Translations under genes and position numbers: made by a program
Assembly (NCBI GenBank): GCA_007571275.1
Contig: RKRS01000102.1
Coordinates: 1 to 19,547 of the forward strand
DNA length: 19,547 bases
DNA from: Dehalococcoidia bacterium
GTDB taxonomy: Bacteria; Chloroflexota; Dehalococcoidia; Bin125
Reading direction: 5' to 3'
Part shown: positions 1 to 7,178 of the stretch, in pieces
Position numbering within the stretch: position 1 is the stretch's first letter
Layout of the letters: each line of letters opens with the position of its first letter
Notes under the pieces: generated by a model
Databases searched by the model: none
What the model was told of the DNA's origin: nothing
The model's input: the letters and a program-made list of their open reading frames with translations, nothing else

Positions 1-2
1 TC

Positions 3-311
3 ACGCCCGAGGCCTACCCGGTCGGTTACTGCATCGAGGGCAAGAGCGGGGCGCCGCCATTCCTCTTTGGCTTGCCCAACCGCGACAAATCGCGGCTGAC
101 CACGATCGTTGATCTGGCCCTGTTCGGTTTCGCCGTGCGCAACGAGACCCGCCCCGACGTCGACCTACTCGTGCGCCTCGACGAGTGGCCGGGCTGGACC
201 CGCTCCTTTGACCTCGAGGAGTTGCTCGGACACCCCGTCGATTTGGTCATGGACGCTACGCTGCGACCCAAACTCCGCCCATATATCGACGCAGACGCCA
301 TCAATGTCTGA
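3..311 (+). CDS. Degenerate MNT-type nucleotidyltransferase fragment (5' end outside window)
   Basis: The frame is open from the window edge to a TGA at 309-311; a TTG at 72 would give 79 aa. The second half reads like a minimal nucleotidyltransferase (MNT/MntA antitoxin family): LALFGFAVRNETRPDVDLLV, then EELLGHPVDLV and LRPKLRPYIDADAINV, the usual family ending. Two things look damaged. The Ser of the conserved Gly-Ser pair is Phe, and the spacing between it and the Asp-x-Asp metal site is about two residues shorter than normal, as if an Asp-Ser codon pair was lost. The part before residue 24 does not resemble the usual N-terminal helix. MNT proteins normally pair with a HEPN toxin; none is visible downstream. 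It is probably a decaying antitoxin gene, possibly still expressed. Confidence 0.5.
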   Translation, partial: TPEAYPVGYCIEGKSGAPPFLFGLPNRDKSRLTTIVDLALFGFAVRNETRPDVDLLVRLDEWPGWTRSFDLEELLGHPVDLVMDATLRPKLRPYIDADAINV

Positions 312-327
312 GCGCCGCCCCTCCCTC

Positions 328-401
328 GTCGTTCCTGCGAAAGCAGGAACCCAGACGCGCTCAGCGCTCACGACTTCTGAGTGGGTTTTCGCGGGAACGA
401 C
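328..401. repeat. 74-bp inverted-repeat element with GTCGTTCC ends
   Basis: The ends are GTCGTTCC (328-335) and its exact complement GGAACGAC (394-401). Inside the left end is a perfect 8-bp stem with a GAAA loop (331-350). The right arm (about 379-401) is an imperfect complement of the left arm. The layout is that of short, non-autonomous palindromic elements that begin GTCRTTCC and are scattered through many bacterial genomes. A matching end motif is seen again near 17178. No coding content is visible. Confidence 0.65.
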
Positions 402-510
402 AGAAGTAGCGAAGGCGCAATCCACTCAGCCTCCCCATTGGGCAGGCCCGTTTACGCGCTGTTCGGCTGACGCAGCGGAAGATCGAACGCCCAACGAGCA
501 CGGAGATCAC

Positions 511-621
511 GGCTATGTGTCTGACTTCCGTGAGTTTCTGGATCAGGGCTCGTTCCCAGATCGCACGGCGCTAATCCGCAACTTTGTACGCTCGAGCCAA
601 GTCTCGGGCGTCGGTGCTTGA
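511..621 (+). pseudogene. Serine recombinase C-terminal remnant
   Basis: In the frame ending at TGA 619-621 the translation includes SDFREFLDQGSFPDRTALIR followed by NFVRSSQV. This matches the conserved segment near the C-terminus of large serine recombinases (pattern: xx-L-xx-L-x-x-G-S-x-x-E/D-R-x-A-x-I/L-R-x-F-V). The catalytic resolvase domain, the DNA-binding domain and the zinc ribbon are absent. The sequence upstream in the same frame is unrelated, so this is a fragment of about 37 codons with no start codon of its own. It ends 12 bp before the 3' end of the tRNA gene at 634-709. The similarity is short but specific; a database comparison was not possible here. Confidence 0.55.
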
Positions 622-633
622 TGTTGCCAGGGC

Positions 634-709
634 TGGTGGGCCGGGCTGGATTCGAACCAGCGACCGAGCGGTTATGAGCCGCCTGCTCTGACCCCTGAGC
701 TACCGGCCC
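634..709 (-). tRNA. tRNA with CAT anticodon (probably tRNA-Ile2, otherwise elongator tRNA-Met)
   Basis: Read on the minus strand, the gene folds as a full cloverleaf: a 7-bp acceptor stem GGGCCGG/CCGGCCC, a GCTC/GAGC D stem, an anticodon stem GGCGG/CCGCT with loop CTCATAA, and a T arm GCTGG-TTCGAAT-CCAGC. Discriminator A is followed by an encoded CCA (634-636). The acceptor pair 1-72 is G-C and the anticodon stem lacks the three G-C pairs of initiators, so it is not the initiator. The D-arm, anticodon and T-arm sequence closely resembles the E. coli CAU-anticodon tRNA-Ile2, whose C34 is modified to lysidine by TilS to read AUA. Elongator Met remains possible. Confidence 0.93.
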
Positions 710-765
710 ACGGAGCGACAGCGGAATATGCCGAGCAGTGTTCCCAGTGTATCCAGTCGCTGATC

Positions 766-771
766 TAGGAT
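766..771 (+). promoter_or_regulatory. Putative -10 element (TAGGAT) for a leaderless DUF192 mRNA
   Basis: TAGGAT fits TANNNT and lies exactly 6 nt before the ATG at 778, with no Shine-Dalgarno sequence between them. The same geometry occurs before other first genes in this window (7167, 9837, 19270). No convincing -35 hexamer is seen. Confidence 0.45.
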
Positions 772-777
772 CCCGGT

Positions 778-1350
778 ATGGCATCTGCGAATTGGCGACT
801 GAGCTCGATTCTCATGATTGGTCTGGCGGCGTTCGCCGTCCTGGCCTGCGGACCGTCGGGCGATCCGGCGACGCGCGGCGGCGTGATCTCGCCGGCGATT
901 GAGCGGCCTGACGAGTTGGCCGGATTGCTTGACCTGCCGGCGTTGGTCGATGAGGTGGTGTTCCCCTGGTCCGAGGTGATCGTCAGACGACAGACAGGCG
1001 AGGTCACGGTTGGCGTCCTGGTCGCGAACACGCCTGAGCGACGAAGGCGGGGATTGATGTACTGGAATGGTCTGCCGCCGAACAGTGGGATGATCTTTAT
1101 CTGGGAGGAGACCCGGGCGCATAGCGGTGGTTTCTGGAACCCGAATGTACCGATCGATCTGCATGTCGCCTGGATCGACCGAGACGGCGTGATCCTCGAG
1201 TTCTCGACACTGTTGGCGGAAGACGAGACCGTGAAGCGCCCGCAGCAGGAGTACTTCTTCGTCCTGGAGATGCCGCGGGGCAGGTTCGCCGAGATGGGCA
1301 TCGGAATTGGTGACCAGATAATAATTCCCGAGACTTTGTTACCGAACTAG
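778..1350 (+). CDS. DUF192 (UPF0127) family lipoprotein
   Basis: This is a 190-aa protein. Residues 8-23 are hydrophobic and end in LAC, so Cys24 is a likely lipidation site for export and membrane anchoring. The rest matches the DUF192 fold of small secreted proteins: VGVLVANTPERRRRGLMYWN (about 77-96), GMIFIWEE, then a PIDLHVAWIDRDG strand, and a C-terminal VLEMPRGRFAEMGIGIGDQI (about 161-180). The molecular function of the family is not established. The usual Phe-Trp-Met-x-Asn stretch is altered here to GGFWNPNVPIDL. The ATG at 778 is preceded by a TANNNT box and no Shine-Dalgarno, so a leaderless message is likely. The tRNA upstream is divergent. Confidence 0.88.
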   Translation: MASANWRLSSILMIGLAAFAVLACGPSGDPATRGGVISPAIERPDELAGLLDLPALVDEVVFPWSEVIVRRQTGEVTVGVLVANTPERRRRGLMYWNGLPPNSGMIFIWEETRAHSGGFWNPNVPIDLHVAWIDRDGVILEFSTLLAEDETVKRPQQEYFFVLEMPRGRFAEMGIGIGDQIIIPETLLPN

Positions 1351-1455
1351 CCATCTACAACCGCCTGAGCGCTGCTCCAGCTCAAGTCGTCCGTGATATT
1401 GTGCCAAGAAATACAGGCCGCTTGATGCGCGGCCGTCAGCAGAACGGAACGCACA

Positions 1456-1554
1456 ATGAAGCGAATCATCGGTGTTGGGGCGTTGCTCGCCGTGTTGGCG
1501 GCGGTCGCCCGTGTGGTAATGGGCCGTCGGCGCGACGCGGAGGATGAGGCGTAG
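1456..1554 (+). CDS. Small single-pass membrane protein (32 aa)
   Basis: The ORF runs from ATG to TAG: a short basic start (Met-Lys-Arg), about 19 hydrophobic residues beginning IIGVGALLAVLAA, and then a charged tail RRRDAEDEA. This basic-hydrophobic-charged pattern is that of a single transmembrane helix with a cytoplasmic tail. It is 105 nt past the DUF192 gene and ends 8 nt before the first glpK codon proposed here, so it would be co-transcribed with glpK. The ribosome-binding sequence is weak. Such proteins are usually missed by gene callers. Its function is unknown, and the alternative is that this is simply the glpK leader. Confidence 0.4.
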   Translation: MKRIIGVGALLAVLAAVARVVMGRRRDAEDEA

Positions 1555-1562
1555 CTCGCCAT

Positions 1563-3008
1563 CTGATCCTCTCGCTCGATCAGGGAACGTCGTCCAGCCG
1601 GGCGCTCGTCTGGGACGAGCGCGGGGACGTGGTTGCGAGCGCACAGCGCAGCGTCGAGTCGAGTTTTCCTCAGCCGGGCTGGGTTGAGCAGAATCCGCTT
1701 GACCTCTGGCGCACGCAATTGGACGTTGCCCGCGATGTAGTCGCCCGCGTCGGCGTCGATGAGATCTGCGCGGTCGCCATCGCCAATCAGCGTGAGACCT
1801 CGCTGCTCTGGCATCGGGAATCACTGGAACCGCTCGGACCAGCAATCGTTTGGCAGTGTCGTCGCACAGCGACTGCCGCCGCCGAACTCGGGCGTTCGCA
1901 TGGAGCAGAAATCCGCAGGCGCACGGGACTTAAGCCCGACGCCTACTTCTCCGGCCCCAAGTGCGCCTGGTTACTCGAGCATGTCGCCGACGCGCGCGTA
2001 CTCGCCGAGCAGGACGCACTCGCGTGTGGCACCGTCGACTCCTGGTTGCTGGCTAATCTGACCGCCGGGGCCGTTCACGTCACCGACGCCACCAACGCCT
2101 CGCGGACGATGCTCTGGAACCTGCGTGAACAGCGCTGGGATGACGAACTGTGCTCCTGGCAAGGCGTGCCGATGGCGATGCTGCCCGAGGTCCGCGCCAG
2201 CGCTGGCGAGTTCGGAGCGACCGCCCCCGCCTTGTTCGGTCGGGCGTTGCCGATCCTGGCGGTCGCGGGCGATCAGCAGGCTGCGCTCTACGGACACGGT
2301 GTCCATAGTCCTGGCATTGCGAAATGTACCTATGGCACGGGCGCCTTTCTGCTCTCGCACGCCGGCGCTGACGCCAGGTCGGCATCGATACCAGACGGGC
2401 TATTGCTCACAGCTGCGGCTGACGGAGGCGTCGCCTATGAGGGCGGCGTGTTGACCGCGGGTTCGGTCGTGCAATGGCTAGGCGACGAGTTGCGACTCGC
2501 GCCAACCGCCCCTGAGATTTCACAGCTGGCGGCGTCCACTGAGCATTCAGCCGGCGTGATGATGATTCCGGCGCTGGCCGGATTGGGATCGCCACATTGG
2601 GATGCAGACGCGCGCGGGGCAATTCTCGGCCTCACGCGAGCGACCAGCAGGGCGCAGATTGCGCGGGCTGCGCTGGAGTCGGTGGCCTTTCGAGTCAGAG
2701 AGATCGTCGAGGCGATGGAGTCGGGCGGGACGCGCATCGGCGAGCTGCGCGTTGATGGCGGAATGACATCGAGCGACCTGCTGATGCAGATTCAGGCGAA
2801 CGTGCTGCAACGACCGATCATCCGACCGGCGATGCAAGAGACTACGGCGCTTGGGGTGGCTCATCTGGCGATGGAGGTCGCTGGTCTGCAGCCAGCCATT
2901 GAACCCGAGGAACAGCGATTCGTACCTGATGCCGAGCTGGAATCGGAATTCCAACGCTGGAGCACAGCGCGACGCGCAGTACAGTCGCTCCCAACTGAGC
3001 GCGACTGA
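1563..3008 (+). CDS. glpK: Glycerol kinase
   Basis: FGGY-family kinase of about 481 aa (typical about 500). It phosphorylates glycerol to sn-glycerol 3-phosphate in the cytoplasm. The N-terminal phosphate-binding motif SLDQGTSSSR, NQRET (glycerol-binding Arg-Glu), AIVWQCRRT (Trp; the usual Asp after Gln is Cys), DAYFSGPK (Tyr), AGDQQAALYG (Asp-Gln), CTYGTGAFLL and RVDGGMTSSDLLMQ all match GlpK rather than other sugar kinases. The start is unusual. An in-frame TGA lies at 1545-1547, and no ATG, GTG or TTG precedes the phosphate motif. The next normal start, GTG at 1629, would delete that motif, so I propose CTG at 1563; an indel is the alternative. It is followed 16 nt later by glpD, so the two form an operon. 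Confidence 0.93.
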   Translation: MILSLDQGTSSSRALVWDERGDVVASAQRSVESSFPQPGWVEQNPLDLWRTQLDVARDVVARVGVDEICAVAIANQRETSLLWHRESLEPLGPAIVWQCRRTATAAAELGRSHGAEIRRRTGLKPDAYFSGPKCAWLLEHVADARVLAEQDALACGTVDSWLLANLTAGAVHVTDATNASRTMLWNLREQRWDDELCSWQGVPMAMLPEVRASAGEFGATAPALFGRALPILAVAGDQQAALYGHGVHSPGIAKCTYGTGAFLLSHAGADARSASIPDGLLLTAAADGGVAYEGGVLTAGSVVQWLGDELRLAPTAPEISQLAASTEHSAGVMMIPALAGLGSPHWDADARGAILGLTRATSRAQIARAALESVAFRVREIVEAMESGGTRIGELRVDGGMTSSDLLMQIQANVLQRPIIRPAMQETTALGVAHLAMEVAGLQPAIEPEEQRFVPDAELESEFQRWSTARRAVQSLPTERD

Positions 3009-3024
3009 ATAGACTCGATCTGTC

Positions 3025-4662
3025 ATGGCAACCACGGACTACGACGTGATCATCATCGGCGGTGGCATCAATGGCGCGGCCACGGCTGCCTCGGTGGCGG
3101 CCCGGGGATATCGCACGCTGGTGCTCGAGCAGGACGACTTCGCCTCAGGCACGACCTCAGCTTCGACCAAGCTGATTCACGGTGGGCTGCGTTATCTGGA
3201 AACGGGCGACGCGCGACTGGTGCATGAGTCGTTGCAGTCGCGCGAGCGCTTGCTGCGTGAGCGTCCGCACCTGGTGCGACCAATGGGGTTCATCCTGCCG
3301 GTCTACGAAGGCGATCCGCGGCCGCCGTGGTATATCCGCTCAGGACTCGCCCTGTATGATCTGCTTTCGCCGCGCAAGGTCTCACCCTGGCATTCCTCCT
3401 TCTCGGAGCGTGAGCTACAGCGCTTCGAACCTTCCATCTCTACCGACCAGCTCAAGGCGGCATTTCTCTATCACGACGCACAGGTCTGGTCGCCGGAGCG
3501 GCTGACGCTGGAGTATCTGGCGCAGGCGCGCGCTTCGGGCGCCGATCTGCGCAATCACGCGGCGGTTGACTTCATCATCGTCGACGGCAGTCGCGTGCGT
3601 GGAGTCGATTTCCACGATGTGCTCAGCGGTCGTCGATCAACGGCGTCCGGCAGCCTGGTGATCAACGCGGCCGGTCCCTGGGTTGATGCGGTGCTGGAGG
3701 CTACGGGGCGTTCCTTGCAACGACGAATTGGCGGCACTCGCGGTTCGCACCTGGTCGTCGATCTGAACGGGCGCGGCCCCAGGCATGCAGTGCTGGCCAG
3801 CGCCCAGTCGGACGCGCGACCGATGTTCGTGACGCCGTGGCTGGACCACCACATCATCGGCACGACCGACGTCCGCGACGATGAAGATCCGTCGGACGTT
3901 GGCGCAGCAGGTTGGGAGATCGATTACCTCATCGCCGAGGCCGCGCGCGTACTGCCCGGTCTGGGGATCGAGCATCGCAACATCCTCTATGCCTATTCGG
4001 GCGTGCGACCGCTTGCTCGGGCAGGCGAAGGCGTCTTCGAAGGCGCGATCTCGCGGCGGTCACTGATCGTCGACCACGCAGCCGAAGGGGTTGAGCGGCT
4101 GGTCTCGATCGTGGGTGGCAAGTTGACGACCGCGGCCGAGCTGGGCCGCAAGGTCGCGGAGTCGGTCGCGCAGCGGATTGGCAGACCACGAGCCCGTGGA
4201 ATTACCGCCCTGCCCAAGACGCCAACGAGTCGCACCGTCTTCCTGCCGCCGGAAACGCAGGAGCATCTGCGAACGGTCTACGGTCCGCGAGTGCCTGAAG
4301 TGGCGGCCTACGCCGCCTCGGATCCATCGTTGGCCGAGCCGATCTCCGCGCAGCATCGAGACATCGGCGCGCAAGTGGCGTATGCGGTTGACCATGAAGG
4401 GGCGCGGACAGTCGCCGACGTGTTACTGCGTCGGACGTCCGTGGGGTTGACCAAAGATCTCGGTCGGAGCGGGGCGCAACCAACAGCGATGATTATGGCG
4501 AGACGGCTTGGCTGGTCGGAAGCCATGCGTGAGCAGGCCGTGCGCGATTACTTCGCGGAGCTGCATCGGCGCTTCGTGATCATGGATCCGTCCGTCGCCA
4601 TTCCGCCATCAGAACAGTTGGCGGATGAACAATCTGGGGGTGTCGACCAGCGCGGCGGCTAG
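3025..4662 (+). CDS. glpD: FAD-dependent glycerol-3-phosphate dehydrogenase
   Basis: This 545-aa protein (E. coli GlpD is about 500) oxidises glycerol 3-phosphate to dihydroxyacetone phosphate and passes electrons to quinone at the membrane. Residues 7-20 hold the FAD Rossmann motif VIIIGGGINGAATA. The family motif STKLIHGGLRYLE follows at about 48-60, then VINAAGPWVD, the substrate-pocket region TPWLDHHIIGTTD, and YAYSGVRPLARAG. The last ~130 residues carry the GlpD C-terminal helical domain (including TVADVLLRRTSVGL). The reading frame is intact and complete. It sits 16 nt after glpK, so the pair converts glycerol to a glycolytic intermediate. No glpF or glpR is seen. A TAGACT box lies 9 nt before the ATG and might give some independent expression. 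Confidence 0.95.
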   Translation: MATTDYDVIIIGGGINGAATAASVAARGYRTLVLEQDDFASGTTSASTKLIHGGLRYLETGDARLVHESLQSRERLLRERPHLVRPMGFILPVYEGDPRPPWYIRSGLALYDLLSPRKVSPWHSSFSERELQRFEPSISTDQLKAAFLYHDAQVWSPERLTLEYLAQARASGADLRNHAAVDFIIVDGSRVRGVDFHDVLSGRRSTASGSLVINAAGPWVDAVLEATGRSLQRRIGGTRGSHLVVDLNGRGPRHAVLASAQSDARPMFVTPWLDHHIIGTTDVRDDEDPSDVGAAGWEIDYLIAEAARVLPGLGIEHRNILYAYSGVRPLARAGEGVFEGAISRRSLIVDHAAEGVERLVSIVGGKLTTAAELGRKVAESVAQRIGRPRARGITALPKTPTSRTVFLPPETQEHLRTVYGPRVPEVAAYAASDPSLAEPISAQHRDIGAQVAYAVDHEGARTVADVLLRRTSVGLTKDLGRSGAQPTAMIMARRLGWSEAMREQAVRDYFAELHRRFVIMDPSVAIPPSEQLADEQSGGVDQRGG

Positions 4663-4677
4663 CCGCAGGCGGCGTTC

Positions 4678-6957
4678 CTACGCTTCCCATCTGGTCAGTC
4701 TCAGCGCGTTGGTCAGGACGGAAAGCGAACTGGCGACCATTGCCAGCGCAGCGGCGATCGGCTCGAACTGACCTCGTTCGCCGAACAGCCAGGTCAGGCC
4801 GCCCGGGACGCCTCCGACGGCGTCAAAGATCGGCACGGCCAATCCGGCCGCGAGCGGGATCAGCAGAATGTTGTAGGCAAAGGCGAAGGCCAGATTCTGG
4901 CGGATGACGCGGCGGACGGTTGCCGCGAGGAGGATGGCCTGCGCAGCGCGGCGCGGACGGGAACGCATCAGCGCAACCTGCGCCGTTTCCAGCGCCACGT
5001 CTGAGCCGCTGCGCATGGCCAGACCCAGATCAGCCTGTGAGAGCGCGGGCGCGTCGTTGATTCCGTCGCCGACCATAGCGACACGAGAACCGTCGGACTG
5101 TAGCTCGGCGATCTGCGACGCCTTCTCCTGCGGCAACGCGCGGGAGCGCGCATCGCGGATGCCGACCGCCGCTGCGACCGCGTGCACTGCCGCCTCTGTA
5201 TCGCCGCTGATCAGGATCGAGCGGATGTTGCGCGCCTCGAGCAGCTCGACCGCCTCGTGGGCGTCTTGCTTGATTTGATCGCTGAGGCGGATCGATCCGA
5301 TCAACGTCCCGTCTCGGGCGACGTAGACCGGAGTGTCGGCGCGGTCGGACGCAGTGGCGCCGATAGCGGCGTCAGGTGGGGCGATGGCAATGCCTGACTC
5401 TGCCATCAGTCTCGCGCTGCCGACGCTGATCAGGCGTCCATCGACTTCAGCGCGAGCGCCATGTCCTGGTATCGCCTGGAAGTTGATGGCAGTAGCGGGG
5501 ACGATGTCGCGATCCTCCGCCTCGGCGGCGATAGCGCGAGCCAACGGGTGCTCGGAATGCTGCTCAACCGCCACCGCGAGACCGAGCAGTTCATCAGCGC
5601 TGACGGCGGAGCCGTCCAGCGGTTCGATCTCGACGACAGCAGGGCGACCGCTGGTCAGCGTGCCGGTCTTGTCCCAGACCACGGTATCGACCCGGCCGGC
5701 CGCTTCCAACGCTTCGGCGTCGCGGAAGAGGATGCCCAGTCGCGCGGCTCGGCCGGAACCGGCGGCGACAGCGGCAGGCGTCGCCAGACCGAGCGCACAG
5801 GGGCAGGCGACCACGAGTACGGCGACGCCGCTGAGCACGGCGGCGGTCCAGCGAGACTGCTCGCCGAACACGGCCCAGGCGACAAACGTGATCAGCGCGA
5901 CGCACACGACGGCGGGCACGAAGACAGAGGCGATCTGGTCGGCCAGACGTTGGATCGGCGCTTTCGAGGCCTGCGCCCGTTCGACCGTCGCGGTGATGCG
6001 GGCGAGCGCCGTCTGAGCGCCGACCTGCGTCGCGCGATATGTGAATGCGCCCTCCAGATTCTGCGTGCCCGCATAGACGCGATCACCCGACGCTTTGCCG
6101 ACGGGAATGCTCTCGCCGGTCAGCATCGCTTCGTCGACCGCGCTCAGCCCGCCGAGGACTTCGCCATCGACGGCGATTTGCTCGCCTGGTCGCACGCTCA
6201 GCGTTTGACCAATGCGGACTTGCGCGGCGGGAATGTCTCGCTCTTCCCCGTTGACAATGACCCGAGCCGTTTGCGGCGCCAGCTCGAGCAGACGCGTGAG
6301 CGAGGCGGCGGCGCGTAGCTTGACGCGGACCTCGAGCGCGCGGCCAAGACTGACGAAGCCCACGATGATCAGCGCCGTATCAAAGAACACGTCGGGGGAT
6401 GCTTCGGAGTCGACGAAGACGCCAGGCGCGAGCGTTGCCACTGCGCTGTAGCTCCAGGCCGCTCCAACGCCGAGCACGATCAGTGTGTCCATGTCGGTCG
6501 TGCCGCGACGCGCGGTCTGTAGGGCGCGTTGCAGCATCGGCCAGGCCGTCCAGACCAGCGTCGGCGTGGCCAGCGCAAGGCAAACGCCGAAGAGAACGTC
6601 GCGGTCCCAGCCAAGCTCGGCCCAGCGATTGACCTGCATGGACAGGAACATGCCCCAGCCCAGGATCAGCGCCGGGAGGGAGCGAATCAGCAACGCGCGC
6701 GCGCCGCGCTCGGGCGAGGCTTCGCCTTCAGCTGACTCAACCAGCTCGTAGCCCGCGCCGCTGATGGCGGCGCTGAGCTGGCTATTGGCGACGGGCCCCG
6801 CCACCGCGATCACGGCGCGTCCGTTGAGGAAGTCGGCGGAGGCCTCGGCGACGCCGTCAACCTTGGCCAGCGCGCGTTCGACGCGCCGGACGCAGGCGGC
6901 GCAATGCATGCCGTCGATCTGCAGGGTTTGGGTTTGATGCTCGGTCGCCGTCGTCAT
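4678..6957 (-). CDS. copA: Copper-exporting P1B-type ATPase
   Basis: Using the ATG at 6957 the protein is 759 aa. It pumps Cu(I) out of the cytoplasm. One N-terminal heavy-metal domain carries GMHCAAC (16-22). The A-domain TGES is at 280-283, the membrane metal site CPC at 385-387, the phosphorylation site DKTGT at 429-433, the SEHP nucleotide motif at 468-471 and GDGIND at 630-635. The copper-specific Tyr-Asn of TM7 (695-696) and Ser-Ser of TM8 (743-744) are present, which supports Cu(I) over Zn/Cd. The link between TM7 and TM8 is longer than usual, with a GGVPGGLTWLFGERGQ stretch. An upstream start at 7044 would add 29 unconserved residues; the chosen Met has TATGCT 7 nt upstream. The gene converges on glpD with a 15-nt gap. 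Confidence 0.94.
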   Translation of the reverse strand: MTTATEHQTQTLQIDGMHCAACVRRVERALAKVDGVAEASADFLNGRAVIAVAGPVANSQLSAAISGAGYELVESAEGEASPERGARALLIRSLPALILGWGMFLSMQVNRWAELGWDRDVLFGVCLALATPTLVWTAWPMLQRALQTARRGTTDMDTLIVLGVGAAWSYSAVATLAPGVFVDSEASPDVFFDTALIIVGFVSLGRALEVRVKLRAAASLTRLLELAPQTARVIVNGEERDIPAAQVRIGQTLSVRPGEQIAVDGEVLGGLSAVDEAMLTGESIPVGKASGDRVYAGTQNLEGAFTYRATQVGAQTALARITATVERAQASKAPIQRLADQIASVFVPAVVCVALITFVAWAVFGEQSRWTAAVLSGVAVLVVACPCALGLATPAAVAAGSGRAARLGILFRDAEALEAAGRVDTVVWDKTGTLTSGRPAVVEIEPLDGSAVSADELLGLAVAVEQHSEHPLARAIAAEAEDRDIVPATAINFQAIPGHGARAEVDGRLISVGSARLMAESGIAIAPPDAAIGATASDRADTPVYVARDGTLIGSIRLSDQIKQDAHEAVELLEARNIRSILISGDTEAAVHAVAAAVGIRDARSRALPQEKASQIAELQSDGSRVAMVGDGINDAPALSQADLGLAMRSGSDVALETAQVALMRSRPRRAAQAILLAATVRRVIRQNLAFAFAYNILLIPLAAGLAVPIFDAVGGVPGGLTWLFGERGQFEPIAAALAMVASSLSVLTNALRLTRWEA

Positions 6958-6964
6958 TGCCTGC

Positions 6965-6970
6965 AGCATA
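6965..6970 (-). promoter_or_regulatory. Putative -10 element (TATGCT) of copA
   Basis: On the minus strand TATGCT matches the TANNNT pattern and lies 7 nt before the ATG at 6957. This fits a leaderless or nearly leaderless mRNA. No CueR-like or CsoR-like operator was recognised nearby. Confidence 0.35.
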
Positions 6971-7166
6971 TGACGGGGCAAGCGAGGCGGCGTAGCAATC
7001 GCGACCGTCAGGCCTTCTGTGACTACTACCATGCAGTACTCCATATCGATTTCCAGCTAATTGTCGCACTCGGACTATGGGCATACGGGTACGCCAACTC
7101 GTCGTATGACTGTCGCGCTCCCGTCGCTGGATCGGTGCAGTTGCAACCAGCATCACGATCCAACGC

Positions 7167-7172
7167 TAGGCT
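7167..7172 (+). promoter_or_regulatory. Putative -10 element (TAGGCT) of the ATP-grasp gene
   Basis: TAGGCT lies exactly 6 nt before the ATG at 7179, the same geometry as at 766. A TTGCAA at 7141 is 20 nt upstream of it, which is a poor spacing for a -35 box. The G-run between the box and the ATG is too close to the start to act as a normal Shine-Dalgarno sequence. Confidence 0.4.
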
Positions 7173-7178
7173 GGGGGC

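Noticed and set aside
640..715. Plus-strand peptide reading GLDSNQRPSGYEPPALTPELPA
   Set aside because: This is the translated complement of the tRNA gene, a familiar false protein ending, not coding sequence.
1416..1434. GGCCGC/GCGGCC hairpin before the small ORF and glpK
   Set aside because: A 6-bp GC stem with a 7-nt loop is common in DNA of this composition, and no riboswitch or operator features surround it.
3010..3015. TAGACT 9 nt before glpD as an independent promoter
   Set aside because: The spacing differs from the 6-7 nt seen elsewhere and it overlaps the 16-nt glpK-glpD gap, so operon expression is the simpler reading.
5461..6318. 285-codon plus-strand open frame opposite copA
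   Set aside because: It is antisense to conserved P-type ATPase motifs and its composition is that of a GC-rich shadow frame.
7021..7178. Copper-responsive operator (CueR or CsoR type) upstream of copA
   Set aside because: I found no dyad resembling known copper-regulator sites in the divergent region.
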